NCBI RefSeq assembly: GCF_017305915.1
Contig: NZ_JAFKJN010000019.1
Location: 62,001-126,000, forward strand
Reading direction: 5' to 3'
Source: Reyranella sp.
GTDB lineage: Bacteria > Pseudomonadota > Alphaproteobacteria > Reyranellales > Reyranellaceae
DNA length: 64,000 nucleotides
Part shown: piece after piece, positions 25,350-33,536 of the stretch
How positions within the stretch are numbered: the first letter of the stretch is position 1
Layout: every line of letters begins with the position of its first letter
Notes under the pieces: generated by a model
What the model was told of the DNA's origin: nothing
Database searches by the model: none
Seen by the model: the letters and a program-made list of their open reading frames with translations, nothing else
Made by a program: the position numbers and the translations under genes

Positions 25350-26312
25350 CTTAACACCGTTCAGTTCAGCCACCAGCCTTGCCATGTCTTGCGGCAATTC
25401 TGAGGCGAAGGTCATCTCCCGTCCCGTCCTTGGGTGGCGGAACTCCAGGATGGCGGCGTGAAGTGCCTGCCTCCCGAATGATGTCAACGACCCCGGGCCG
25501 GTGCTGTTCCGACGCCGGCCGTAGACGGGGTCACCGACCACCGGGCAGCCGATATGGGCGAGATGGACCCTGACCTGATGGGTCCGCCCGGTATGGAGCT
25601 TGGCCCCCATCAGGCTCGCCACCGGCTGCAGGGGCGGCCCGAAGCGCTTTTCCAGCCAGTAGTCGGTGACCGCCCGCTTGCCGCTGGTCGTCCGGACGGC
25701 CATGCGCTTGCGATCGACCGGATGGCGGGCGATCGCGGCGTCGATCGTCCCCCGCTTCTCCTTGGGCGCCCCCCAGACCAGCGCCTGGTATATCCGGGTC
25801 AGGTCGTGGGCAGCAAACAGCTTGGACAGGGCGTGATGGGTGACGTCGTTCTTGGCGACCACCATGACCCCCGAAGTGTCCTTGTCGAGCCGGTGGACGA
25901 TGCCCGGCCGGCGCACCCCACCGATGCCCGACAGGCTGTCGCCGCAGTGGGCGAGCAGGGCGTTGACCAGCGTGTTGTCGGGGTTTCCGGGGGCGGGATG
26001 GACGACCAGGCCCGCCGGTTTGTTGAGGACGAGGAGATCGTCATCTTCGTGCAAGATATCAAGGGCGATCGCCTGCGGCTCGGGCTCGGCCGGCTCGGGC
26101 GGCGGGATGTCGATAATGAAGCGCTCGCCGGTTTTGACCTTGCGGGAGGGCTCTTCTACTACTGTGCCCCCGTCGGCCAGCGAGACGCGGCGACTTTCGA
26201 TCAGCGCCTTCACGCGGCTGCGCGTAAGGCTCGGCACGGCAGCCGCCAGCGCGCGGTCGAGCCGCTCGCCTCCGCTGTCGATGGTCACGATGTGGCGCTG
26301 CGCTTCGTTCAT
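25347..26312 (-). CDS. rluD: 23S rRNA pseudouridine synthase RluD-type
   Basis: 321 residues. N-terminal S4 RNA-binding domain (RLDRALAAAVPSLTRSRVKALI near residue 17) followed by the RluA-family catalytic domain with the active aspartate in HRLDKDTSG near 140. RluD makes pseudouridines 1911, 1915 and 1917 in helix 69 of 23S rRNA; related RluA/RluC members cannot be fully excluded, but the length and S4 domain favour RluD or RluC. Located upstream of rpoH on the same strand with 130 bp between, including its own hairpin and the CIRCE region. Its ATG lies only 10 bp from the divergent GTG start at 26323. Confidence 0.92.
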   Translation of the reverse strand: MNEAQRHIVTIDSGGERLDRALAAAVPSLTRSRVKALIESRRVSLADGGTVVEEPSRKVKTGERFIIDIPPPEPAEPEPQAIALDILHEDDDLLVLNKPAGLVVHPAPGNPDNTLVNALLAHCGDSLSGIGGVRRPGIVHRLDKDTSGVMVVAKNDVTHHALSKLFAAHDLTRIYQALVWGAPKEKRGTIDAAIARHPVDRKRMAVRTTSGKRAVTDYWLEKRFGPPLQPVASLMGAKLHTGRTHQVRVHLAHIGCPVVGDPVYGRRRNSTGPGSLTSFGRQALHAAILEFRHPRTGREMTFASELPQDMARLVAELNGVK

Positions 26313-26322
26313 TGGAGTTGCT

Positions 26323-26664
26323 GTGGCGCCCCCGTCCTCTTCCCCGGCCTATGCCCCGCTCTGGCTGAAGGTGCTGGTGGTCGTGATGGGCCTACTGATC
26401 GTGGTGGGCTTCATTGTGGTGGCGGCCGAAATAGCGCGCCGCATGTCTAACGCCTCCACCAGCCCGGCGCCATCCACACCCGCCGCCTTCGCCCGGAACA
26501 TCGCCCTGCCCTCGGGCGCCCAGGTCGTGTCGGTCAGCCCGGCCGGCGACCGCGTCGCCGTCCACGTCAAGGCGGCCGACGGCCGGTCCACCCTGTACAT
26601 CGTCGATCCGCGCAACGGCGCCCTGCTCGGCACGGTCGACTTCCCGCCCGGCGCCGCGCGTTAG
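26323..26664 (+). CDS. Small single-pass membrane protein (possibly DUF6476-like)
   Basis: 113 residues from GTG 26323, which follows TTGGAG. Residues about 14-37 form one membrane helix (WLKVLVVVMGLLIVVGFIVV); the rest is a small soluble domain with strand-rich wording, ALPSGAQVVSVSPAGDRVAV and STLYIVDPRNGALLGTV, reminiscent of one or two propeller-blade repeats. A gene of this kind beside rluD is common in alphaproteobacteria; the DUF6476 label is from memory and not certain. It starts 10 bp from the divergent rluD, and its stop is 10 bp before the threonine aldolase. Confidence 0.7.
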   Translation: MAPPSSSPAYAPLWLKVLVVVMGLLIVVGFIVVAAEIARRMSNASTSPAPSTPAAFARNIALPSGAQVVSVSPAGDRVAVHVKAADGRSTLYIVDPRNGALLGTVDFPPGAAR

Positions 26665-26674
26665 GATCGGTCTC

Positions 26675-27721
26675 ATGAACTTCCGCAGCGACAACGAGGC
26701 CGGCGCCCATCCGGCGATCATCGAGGCCGTGTCCCGGGCCTTCCGCACCGGCCCCGTCCATTCCTACGGCGCCGACGAATGGACCCAGAAGGTCGAGCGC
26801 CGCCTGCGCGACATCTTCGAGAAGCCCGATCTCGTGGCCTATCCGGTGGCCGTCGGCACCGCGGCCAATGTCCTGGCGCTCGCCTGCTGCTCGCCGCCAT
26901 GGGGCTCGATCTTCTGCCATCCCACCGCGCATATCGCGGCCGAGGAAACCAACGCCGCCGAGTTCTACACGGGCGCGCGCCTCGTCCGCGTCGACGGCGC
27001 GGCCGGCAAGATCGATCCCAAGGCGCTCGCCGAGGCGCTCGCCCAGCCGGTGTACGGCGTCGTGCATTTCTCGCAGCCCTCGGCGGTCAGCGTCACGCAG
27101 GCGACCGAGAACGGCACCGTCTATGCGCCGGAGGAGATCGCCGCCCTCTCGACCTCCGCCCGTCGCCACGGGCTGAAGATGCACATGGACGGCGCCCGTT
27201 TCGCGAATGCCCTGTCATTCGTGGGCTGCTCGCCCGCCGAGCTGACCTGGAAGGCCGGCATCGACGTGCTCAGCCTCGGCGCCACCAAGAACGGCGCCAT
27301 GGGAGCCGAGGTCGTGATCTTCTTCGACCCGGCGCCCGCCAAGGAGTTCGAGTACCGCCGCAAGCGCGGCGGCCACCTCCTGTCCAAGATGCGCCTGCTG
27401 TCCTCGCAGCTCGACGCCTACTTCACCGACGGGCTGTGGCTCGACAACGCCCGCCACGCCAACCAGATGGCACGCCGGCTGGTGGCGGGACTGACGCCGA
27501 TGCCCGGCACCTCCCTGCTCTATCCGGTCGAGGCCAACGAGATCTTCGTGGTGCTGCCGGCCAAGATCCACGACGCGCTGCAGGCAGGGCGCGCGCAGTA
27601 TCATCCATGGCCGTCCGACCGGCCGGGCGAGCGGGCGTTCCGGCTGGTCACCGCCTTCGACACCGATCCCGCCGAGGTCGACAAGTTCCTTGCTATTGCC
27701 AAGGAATCCCTCGCTCGCTGA
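26675..27721 (+). CDS. Low-specificity L-threonine aldolase (beta-eliminating lyase family)
   Basis: 348-residue PLP enzyme that splits L-threonine or allo-threonine to glycine and acetaldehyde. The PLP lysine is K205 in LSLGATKNGAMGAEVV; D172 and R175 lie in HMDGARFANAL, another cofactor-contact motif. FRSDNEAGAHPAI at the N-terminus is typical of the family. TAGGAT ends 7 nt before the ATG and no Shine-Dalgarno is seen, so translation may be leaderless or coupled to the upstream small gene. A related role in beta-hydroxy amino acid breakdown is possible. Confidence 0.92.
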   Translation: MNFRSDNEAGAHPAIIEAVSRAFRTGPVHSYGADEWTQKVERRLRDIFEKPDLVAYPVAVGTAANVLALACCSPPWGSIFCHPTAHIAAEETNAAEFYTGARLVRVDGAAGKIDPKALAEALAQPVYGVVHFSQPSAVSVTQATENGTVYAPEEIAALSTSARRHGLKMHMDGARFANALSFVGCSPAELTWKAGIDVLSLGATKNGAMGAEVVIFFDPAPAKEFEYRRKRGGHLLSKMRLLSSQLDAYFTDGLWLDNARHANQMARRLVAGLTPMPGTSLLYPVEANEIFVVLPAKIHDALQAGRAQYHPWPSDRPGERAFRLVTAFDTDPAEVDKFLAIAKESLAR

Positions 27722-27792
27722 TATCTCGCGCCGATGTGATGTGTGCTTTCTGGGATCTTAGCTCTAATCTTCGACCAACCCAGGAGGCTCTA

Positions 27793-28359
27793 ATGCGCCT
27801 CTTCCCAAAGATTGCCGCGGTCCTGTCCGGATCGGTCGCGCTACCCGCCATAGCAATGGCCGCCACGATCGGCGGCAACTACTACTCGCCGCAGTACGAC
27901 TACCGCGACTTCTTCGCCGCGACCGACGGCAAGCAGTTCCAGGTGGTGCTGGCGGGCAACGCTTTTCCTGGCGTGGACCCGGAGACTGTGGCGCGCTCGC
28001 TGTTGCCGGCGATGCAGGCGGCAAAGCCCAGGCCCGCCCTTACCTTCACCTATGCCAAGCCTTCCCCACCGCCTCACCCCTACTACCGGCTGGTGCTGGT
28101 GTTCGACCCTGCCAACGATCTCAACGCCTACCCAGTCTGCGCCGAGGGGGATTTGCGCTTCCGTCAGGGCAAACCGGGCATCTTCTATGTCTACGCGATC
28201 TACTGTCGGAACGACCAAGCGCTGTCGTACACGACGGCGTGGACGGCCGCGACCGGCCCGACCGATCCGCGCATCGAGCAACTGTTCCGCGAGCTGTTCA
28301 TGGTCGTATTCCCCGACCAGTATAAGCGCTATGGACCGCTAGGCCGTCCGACACGGTGA
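27793..28359 (+). CDS. Secreted hypothetical protein
   Basis: 188 residues with a clear Sec signal (MRLFPKIAAVLSGSVALPAIA, cut near AMA-AT). ATG 27793 follows CAGGAGGC. Mature protein begins GGNYYSPQYDYRDFFAATDGK and contains a VLAGNAFPGVD segment, LVLVFDPANDLNAYPVCA and YVYAIYCRNDQALS with two cysteines that may pair. The DGK-F-V-V-LAGN-F pattern recurs in uncharacterised alphaproteobacterial exported proteins. Function unknown; no operon partner visible. Confidence 0.7.
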   Translation: MRLFPKIAAVLSGSVALPAIAMAATIGGNYYSPQYDYRDFFAATDGKQFQVVLAGNAFPGVDPETVARSLLPAMQAAKPRPALTFTYAKPSPPPHPYYRLVLVFDPANDLNAYPVCAEGDLRFRQGKPGIFYVYAIYCRNDQALSYTTAWTAATGPTDPRIEQLFRELFMVVFPDQYKRYGPLGRPTR

Positions 28360-28390
28360 CTGCCGCCGGTGATTTAAGTACAAGGGTCGA

Positions 28391-30691
28391 ATGACCCATC
28401 AGCGTACGCTTACCGCCGCCCATTGGGGCGTCTACGAGGTCGAATACGACGACAAGGGGCAGGCGGCGAAGCTGCATCCCTTCTCGAAGGACCCCGATCC
28501 CTCGCCGATCGGCCTGCACATGCTGTCCGACGAGGTGGCGCGGCTGCGCGTCCGCCGCCCCGCCTTCCGCAAGGGCTGGCTGGAGCACGGCCCCGGAGCG
28601 AACAGCGACAAAAGAGGACAGGAGCCGTTCGTCGAGCTGCCGTGGGACGAGGCGCTCGACCGGGTCGCGGCCGAGCTCAAGCGGGTGAAGGACAAGCACA
28701 CCAACCGGGCGATCTTCGGCGGCTCCTACGGCTGGTCGAGCGCCGGCCGCTTCCATCACGCGCAGAGCCAGGTCCACCGCTTCCTGAATGCGATCGGCGG
28801 CTATGTCCGCCACATGGATTCCTACAGCCTGGGCGCGGCGCGTGTGCTGATGCCGCACGTCGTCGCCGGCATGGAAGATCTGATGTCCATGCACACGACG
28901 TGGGACGTGCTGGCCGAGCACTGCAAGCTGTTCGTCACCTTCGGCGGCGCGCCGCACAAGAACGCGCAGATCAATGCCGGCGGCGCGATGGTTCACCGGC
29001 TGAAGGACGGGCTCTACGGCATGCGCGCCAAGGGCGTGCGCTTCGTCAACGTCACGCCGACCGCCGAGGACCTCGACACCGGCGGCGACATCGAATGGCT
29101 GGCGATCCGGCCCAACACCGACGCCGCGATGATCCTGGCGCTATGCCACGTGCTGCTGACCGAGAACCTGCACAATCGCGAGTTCCTCGACCGCTGCACC
29201 GTCGGCTTCAACAAGTTCGCGCCCTATCTCGCCGACAAGACGCCGGAATGGGCGGAGAAGATCACCGGCATCCCGGCGCCGCGCATCGCCGCCCTCGCCC
29301 GCGAGATGGCGGCGACGCGCGCGACGGTGAACATCAACTGGTCGCTGCAGCGCAGCCATCACGGCGAGCAGCCGTTCTGGGCGCTGGTGACGCTCGCCTG
29401 CATGCTGGGCCAGATCGGCCTGCCCGGCGGCGGCTTCGGCGCCAGCTACGGGCCGACCAACATCATGGGCAGCGATGCCCCGCGCTTCTCCGGCCCAACA
29501 CTGTCGCAGGGCACCAACGCGGTGCCGGACTTCATCCCGGTCGCCCGCTTCACCGACATGCTGCTCAATCCCGGGGCCAAGATCCCGTACAACGGGCAGG
29601 AGATCACCTATCCCGACATCCACCTGATCTATTGGGCGGGCGGCAATCCTTTCCACCATCACCAGGACCTCAACCGCCTGCGCGGCGCCTGGCGCAAGCC
29701 CGAGACCATCGTCTTCAACGAGCAGTTCTGGACGCCGGCCGCGAAGATGGCCGACATCGTGCTGCCCGCCACGACCGGTCTCGAGCGCGACGACATCGGC
29801 TACGCCCGCCGCGAGCCGTTCCTGATTGCCATGAAAAAGGCGCGCGATCCGATCGGCGAGGCGCGCGACGACTACTGGATTTTCTCCGAGATCACCCGCC
29901 GCCTCGGTGCCGGCGAGATCTACGGCGAAGGTCGCGACACGATGCAGTGGCTCCAGCACATGTACGCGGAGGCGCGCGAGAGGTCGGTCCGCGCCGGCGT
30001 CACCTTCCCCGCCTTCGAGGAATTCTGGGAAGCCGGCATCGTCGAGGCCAAGGGCGAGGACCGCGATCCGGTGATGCTGGCCCGCTTCCGCGCCGATCCT
30101 GCGGCCAACCCGCTCAAGACGCCGTCGGGCAAGATCGAGATCTTCTCCGAGAAGATCGCCTCGTTCGGCTACGACGACTGCCCCGGCCATCCGGTGTGGC
30201 TGGAGCCGATCGAATGGCTGGGCTCGAAGACGGCCGAGCGCTATCCTCTGCACATGCTGTCGGACCAGCCGACCGACAAGCTGCACAGCCAGCTCGACCA
30301 CAGCCCGCATGCCAAGGCAACCAAGGTGAAGGGCCGCCAGCCGATCACGATGCACCCCGCCGACGCCGCCGCGCGCGGCCTCAAGGACGGCGACCTGGTG
30401 CGCGTGTTCAACGACCGCGGTGCCTGCCTCGCCGCGGCGCGGACGAACGACCGCATCCGCCGCGGCGTGGTGCGGCTGTCGACCGGCGCGTGGTTCGACC
30501 CGGAGGACTCGGGCTCAAACACGCCGCTGGAGAAGCACGGCAACCCCAATGCGCTCACCCTCGACATCGGCGCGTCCAAGCTCAGCCAGGGCTGCATCGC
30601 GCAGACCTGCCTGGTCGAGATCGAGCGCTTCGACGGGCCAGCGCCGGCAGTGACGGCGCATCAGCCACCCGAGATCGCGCCGCGCGCATAG
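28391..30691 (+). CDS. Molybdopterin oxidoreductase, BisC/DMSO-reductase family
   Basis: 766-residue molybdenum bis-MGD enzyme of the DMSO reductase type III family, probably a biotin or methionine sulfoxide or N-oxide reductase. It has no Tat signal and no N-terminal Fe-S cysteine motif, both as in BisC, so it is cytoplasmic. The molybdenum ligand is the serine of GSYGWSSAGRF near residue 119. DSYSLGAARVLMPHV near 142, HLIYWAGGNPFHHHQDLNR near 413 and MLSDQPTDKLHSQLDH near 622 are family motifs. E. coli BisC is of similar length. ATG 28391 follows AAGGG. Electron donor not encoded nearby. Confidence 0.92.
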   Translation: MTHQRTLTAAHWGVYEVEYDDKGQAAKLHPFSKDPDPSPIGLHMLSDEVARLRVRRPAFRKGWLEHGPGANSDKRGQEPFVELPWDEALDRVAAELKRVKDKHTNRAIFGGSYGWSSAGRFHHAQSQVHRFLNAIGGYVRHMDSYSLGAARVLMPHVVAGMEDLMSMHTTWDVLAEHCKLFVTFGGAPHKNAQINAGGAMVHRLKDGLYGMRAKGVRFVNVTPTAEDLDTGGDIEWLAIRPNTDAAMILALCHVLLTENLHNREFLDRCTVGFNKFAPYLADKTPEWAEKITGIPAPRIAALAREMAATRATVNINWSLQRSHHGEQPFWALVTLACMLGQIGLPGGGFGASYGPTNIMGSDAPRFSGPTLSQGTNAVPDFIPVARFTDMLLNPGAKIPYNGQEITYPDIHLIYWAGGNPFHHHQDLNRLRGAWRKPETIVFNEQFWTPAAKMADIVLPATTGLERDDIGYARREPFLIAMKKARDPIGEARDDYWIFSEITRRLGAGEIYGEGRDTMQWLQHMYAEARERSVRAGVTFPAFEEFWEAGIVEAKGEDRDPVMLARFRADPAANPLKTPSGKIEIFSEKIASFGYDDCPGHPVWLEPIEWLGSKTAERYPLHMLSDQPTDKLHSQLDHSPHAKATKVKGRQPITMHPADAAARGLKDGDLVRVFNDRGACLAAARTNDRIRRGVVRLSTGAWFDPEDSGSNTPLEKHGNPNALTLDIGASKLSQGCIAQTCLVEIERFDGPAPAVTAHQPPEIAPRA

Positions 30692-30717
30692 GCCCGCTCC
30701 ACAGGCTCCGTTAAAGG

Positions 30718-31182
30718 TCAGCGATGGCGATGGCCATGGCCATGGCCGCCGCCATGGAAGCCTCCATGGAATCCGTGATGGAAGCCTCCATGAAAGAACC
30801 CGCGATGGAAATGGCGGAACCCATTGCCGAAGATGCAGCATCCTCCGGCGAAGAAGGGCGGCCCGAAACCCCGGGAATCTGTCCAATAGTATTGGTAGGA
30901 ATTCGGCGTGACGGAGATCACCTGTGCCGGCAGCGTGTAGACCTGGAGCGGTAAACCGGGCGTGTTCTGGGTGACCCGCCAGGAGCCGTCCGGCTGTCGA
31001 CACAGCTGTCCGACCGCTTGCCGTTGCTGTCCATCGACAAGCACCGGCATGGTGAAGTTGCGACAGTTGGGCGAGGCTTGCGCCGGCACGGGTTGCGAAA
31101 CGACCTCCGGCGCCGAAGCGTTGGCCGTGGACGGCGGCGTCACGCTTGCTGCAATCGTCGCAAGGGCTGCCGCGACCCTCAA
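30718..31182 (-). CDS. Secreted 17-kDa-antigen-type domain protein with Gly/His-rich tail
   Basis: About 154 residues. A hydrophobic signal peptide ends near ANA-SA. Residues about 38-85 hold CRNFTMPVLVDGQQ and LCRQPDGSWRVTQNTPGLP, the C-terminal domain known from rickettsial 17-kDa surface antigens; the glycine-zipper half is absent. The tail is rich in Gly, Phe and His, with 11 histidines in the last 32 residues, suggesting metal binding. The only in-frame start is TTG 31182. A far better GTG behind AGGAGGT lies out of frame by one base at a T5 run, so a frameshift is possible. Tandem with the paralog at 31264. Confidence 0.7.
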   Translation of the reverse strand: MRVAAALATIAASVTPPSTANASAPEVVSQPVPAQASPNCRNFTMPVLVDGQQRQAVGQLCRQPDGSWRVTQNTPGLPLQVYTLPAQVISVTPNSYQYYWTDSRGFGPPFFAGGCCIFGNGFRHFHRGFFHGGFHHGFHGGFHGGGHGHGHRHR

Positions 31183-31263
31183 AAAGGGAAACGCACCTGG
31201 ACCTCCTGCTGTGAACTTTCCCCGTATGAGCCGGCTTCATTATGAAGTGTAGAGATCGGCAAT

Positions 31264-31488
31264 TTAGAGCGGGACCGTATAGACTTGAGTGGGCAACCCC
31301 GGCGTCGTTTGCGTGATGCGCCAGCTGCCGTCCGGTTGACGGCAAGCCAGGACATCGGCTTGCTCCTGCACGCCGCCGACGGTGATGGGCATCTGATATT
31401 TGCGGCACTCCTGTGCTGGCTGCCGCGCACTCTCGACGCTCGAGCAGGCCGAACAACCCAGAAGTAGCAGCAGATCCAAGGAACGCAT
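31264..31488 (-). CDS. Small lipoprotein with 17-kDa-antigen-type domain
   Basis: 74 residues. Hydrophobic N-terminus MRSLDLLLLLGCSACSS carries a lipobox at C12 (or C15), so it is probably a lipoprotein. The mature part reads CRKYQMPITVGGVQEQ, then ACRQPDGSWRITQTTPGLPT and QVYTVPL, closely matching the paralog at 30718-31182 and the C-terminal domain of the 17-kDa surface antigen. ATG 31488 follows AGGACGGG. The two genes are 81 bp apart and probably arose by duplication. Role unknown; the domain is often linked to envelope integrity. Confidence 0.7.
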   Translation of the reverse strand: MRSLDLLLLLGCSACSSVESARQPAQECRKYQMPITVGGVQEQADVLACRQPDGSWRITQTTPGLPTQVYTVPL

Positions 31489-31584
31489 GGCGCCCGTCCT
31501 GCACCGTCGCACGTGGTGCGCTCGCCGACCTGGCGCCAGTCGTGTCACGGCGATTTGAAGACTGCGGGCGCTCCGGTGCACACC

Positions 31585-31614
31585 AGCCGCCGGCGAGCTT
31601 GCCGGCGGCTTTTC
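31585..31614 (+). terminator. Plus-strand intrinsic terminator-like hairpin
   Basis: AGCCGCCGGC (31585-31594), GAGCTT loop, GCCGGCGGCT (31601-31610), then TTTCCTT: a textbook hairpin plus U-rich tail on the plus strand. Both flanking genes run on the minus strand. A second hairpin, TCCGGTC-AGA-GACCGGA (31617-31633), lies between it and the LivJ-type stop. Confidence 0.6.
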
Positions 31615-31635
31615 CTTCCGGTCAGAGACCGGAGA

Positions 31636-32856
31636 TCAGGTGCTTTCGTTGTGCATCACGTCGCCGAACAGCTCCCAGGTCTCGCCCTTGAAGCGCGATA
31701 GCTGCACCGCCTGGACCGGATAGTAATCGGTCGGGCTGGTCGTGACGGCGATGCCCGGCAACAGGCCCGGCAGGCGAAGCTGGCGGTGGTTCGCCGCCTG
31801 CTTCATCAGGTTCTCGCGCGTCAGCACGTCCCCGCACTCCTTCAGGGTTATGTGCATCAGGGTCGCGACGCAGTAGGCATAGACGTAGCTGGCATCGGAA
31901 AGGTTGGCATCGGGCATGTTCTTGCCCATGAAGGCGCGCCATTCCTTCATGTCCGCCTCGTTGTCCCACTGGTGGTCGGTGGGATCCTTCAGCCAGGCGG
32001 CGGTGAGGACGCCCTGCACGTTCTCGAAGCCGGCCGGCTTCATGGTCGTGGCGACGCTGGCCGCCACGTTGTTCATGTACTGCGCGGGGGTCCACTGCAG
32101 ATCGGCCGCCTTGCGCATGGCCTGGGCGGCGAACTTCGGGATCGACACGTTGTAGAAGACGTTCGCACCCGAATCCTTGAGCTGGATGATCTGCGAGTCC
32201 ACGGTCGGATCGGTCACCTCGTAGGTGACGACCTTGACCATGCGGCCCGCCTCCTTGCCGAGCCCATCCTTCAGGCCGTTGAAGTAATCCTTGCCGTAGT
32301 CGTCGTTCTGGTACAGCACGCCGATCTTGGCGTCCTTGACGTTGCCCAGCATGTGCTTGGCGTAGATGATGCCCTCGGTGTGGTAGTCGGGCTGGAAGCC
32401 CATGGTCCAAGGGAAGTTCTTGGGATCGCCCCACTTCGACGCGCCCGTGGCGACGTAGAGCTGCGGCACCTTCTTTTGGTTCATGTATTTGTGGATCGCC
32501 GTATTGCACGGCGTGCCCAGCGTATTGAAGGTGCACAGCACCCGGTCCTCCTCGACCAGCTTGCGCACCATCTCGACCGTCTTTGGCGGCTGGTAGCCGT
32601 CGTCGTAGCTGATGAAGTTGATCTTGCGGCCGTTGATGCCGCCCGCTTCGTTGACCGACTTCCAGTAGGCCTGATGCAGCTTCCCGATCGTGCTGTAGGA
32701 CGAAGCGGGCCCGCTGTAGGGGTTGGTGTGACCGATCCTGATCTCGGTATCGGTCGCTCCCATGTCGTACTTCTTTTCGCCAAACGCCACGCGATTCGTC
32801 GAAAGCGCAGTAGCGGCCGATATGCCGGCCAAGAAGGTACGCCTGTTGGTCTTCAT
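31636..32856 (-). CDS. LivJ-type (branched-chain amino acid class) ABC substrate-binding protein
   Basis: 406-residue periplasmic receptor of the type I fold. ATG 32856 follows GGGAG. Signal MKTNRRTFLAGISAATALS fits a Tat or Sec type. Class features: IRIGHTNPYSGPASSY near residue 40, NEAGGINGRKINFISYDDGYQP near 69, KIGVLYQNDDYGKDYFNG near 172. No LivHMFG genes flank it, so it is an orphan receptor. Such proteins in soil alphaproteobacteria take amino acids, aromatic acids or amides; the ligand cannot be set here. Two hairpins follow its stop. Confidence 0.92.
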   Translation of the reverse strand: MKTNRRTFLAGISAATALSTNRVAFGEKKYDMGATDTEIRIGHTNPYSGPASSYSTIGKLHQAYWKSVNEAGGINGRKINFISYDDGYQPPKTVEMVRKLVEEDRVLCTFNTLGTPCNTAIHKYMNQKKVPQLYVATGASKWGDPKNFPWTMGFQPDYHTEGIIYAKHMLGNVKDAKIGVLYQNDDYGKDYFNGLKDGLGKEAGRMVKVVTYEVTDPTVDSQIIQLKDSGANVFYNVSIPKFAAQAMRKAADLQWTPAQYMNNVAASVATTMKPAGFENVQGVLTAAWLKDPTDHQWDNEADMKEWRAFMGKNMPDANLSDASYVYAYCVATLMHITLKECGDVLTRENLMKQAANHRQLRLPGLLPGIAVTTSPTDYYPVQAVQLSRFKGETWELFGDVMHNEST

Positions 32857-33033
32857 GTGATGCTCCCTGTGTCGTCAGTTCACTCCATGCACTCTCCTCA
32901 CGCTGAAAGGTGAAAACACGGACGACCCTCTCACCAAGAAGCTGGGACGCCCGAAACGGCATCGAACGTTAGCACCGCGGGGAGACCCGCGGGAGACCCG
33001 CCGAAGCAAGCGACGAAAACGGACGAACGTCGA

Positions 33034-33063
33034 GTGACATCCCGCTTGGCCCCCGCCTAGACT
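33034..33063 (+). promoter_or_regulatory. Promoter for a probably leaderless mRNA
   Basis: GTGACA (33034-33039), 18-bp spacer, TAGACT (33058-33063), then GGGAC and the ATG at 33069. Five of six -35 bases match TTGACA. With a normal 6-nt distance the transcript would start at or next to the ATG. The rest of the 212-bp gap holds a tandem GGGAGACCCGC pair near 32980-33001 and nothing else I can name. Confidence 0.55.
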
Positions 33064-33068
33064 GGGAC

Positions 33069-33536
33069 ATGGGCAAACGTCTCCGGCGGCGCACCCTTGC
33101 TCTGGCGCTGCTCGCCGTGCCGATTGCAGCCAGGGCGCAGAGCAGCACCGCCCTCGATTTCCTGAAATCGATCTACGAGCCTTACAAGCAGGCTGGCTTC
33201 AAGGGGCAGCCATACTGGGAAACCGAGCGCTTTTTCGCGACCGAGCTCGCCCAGGCGATCCAGCGCGACCTCCAGGAGGCGAAGAAGCGCAAGGAGGTGC
33301 CGACGCTCGACGGCGATCCGTTCATCGACGCGCAGGCCTGGAGCATCGCCTCGATCGGCTATGCCGTCTCCACTGGCAGCATCGGCAGCCACGCTGCGGC
33401 GGTGGTCACCCTCACCAACTCGGGCCAGCCCAGGCAGCTCGCCGTATTCCTGATCCGGACACCCCGGGGCTGGCGGATCGACGACATCGTTGGCCGCGGC
33501 GGCTCCTCGCTGCGCGCGCTCTACAAGCTCCGCTAG
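33069..33536 (+). CDS. Secreted DUF3828-like protein
   Basis: 155 residues. Signal peptide RRRTLALALLAVPIAARA cut before QSS. The mature part starts LDFLKSIYEPYK near residue 30 and continues with FFATELAQAIQRDLQEAK and VPTLDGDPFIDAQAW, which I recall as the DUF3828 pattern (function unknown, periplasmic, alphaproteobacterial). The C-terminal half is strand-rich, ending RTPRGWRIDDIVGRGGSSLR. No Shine-Dalgarno; TAGACT ends 5 nt before the ATG. Its stop overlaps the stop of the convergent adenylate cyclase by 4 bp. Confidence 0.75.
   Translation: MGKRLRRRTLALALLAVPIAARAQSSTALDFLKSIYEPYKQAGFKGQPYWETERFFATELAQAIQRDLQEAKKRKEVPTLDGDPFIDAQAWSIASIGYAVSTGSIGSHAAAVVTLTNSGQPRQLAVFLIRTPRGWRIDDIVGRGGSSLRALYKLR

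Noticed and set aside
30724..30954. Plus-strand frame with repeated Met-Ala (MAMAMAMAAAMEA...)
   Set aside because: It is the complement of the His/Gly-rich tail of the gene at 30718-31182; the repeat comes from its CAT/GGC codons.
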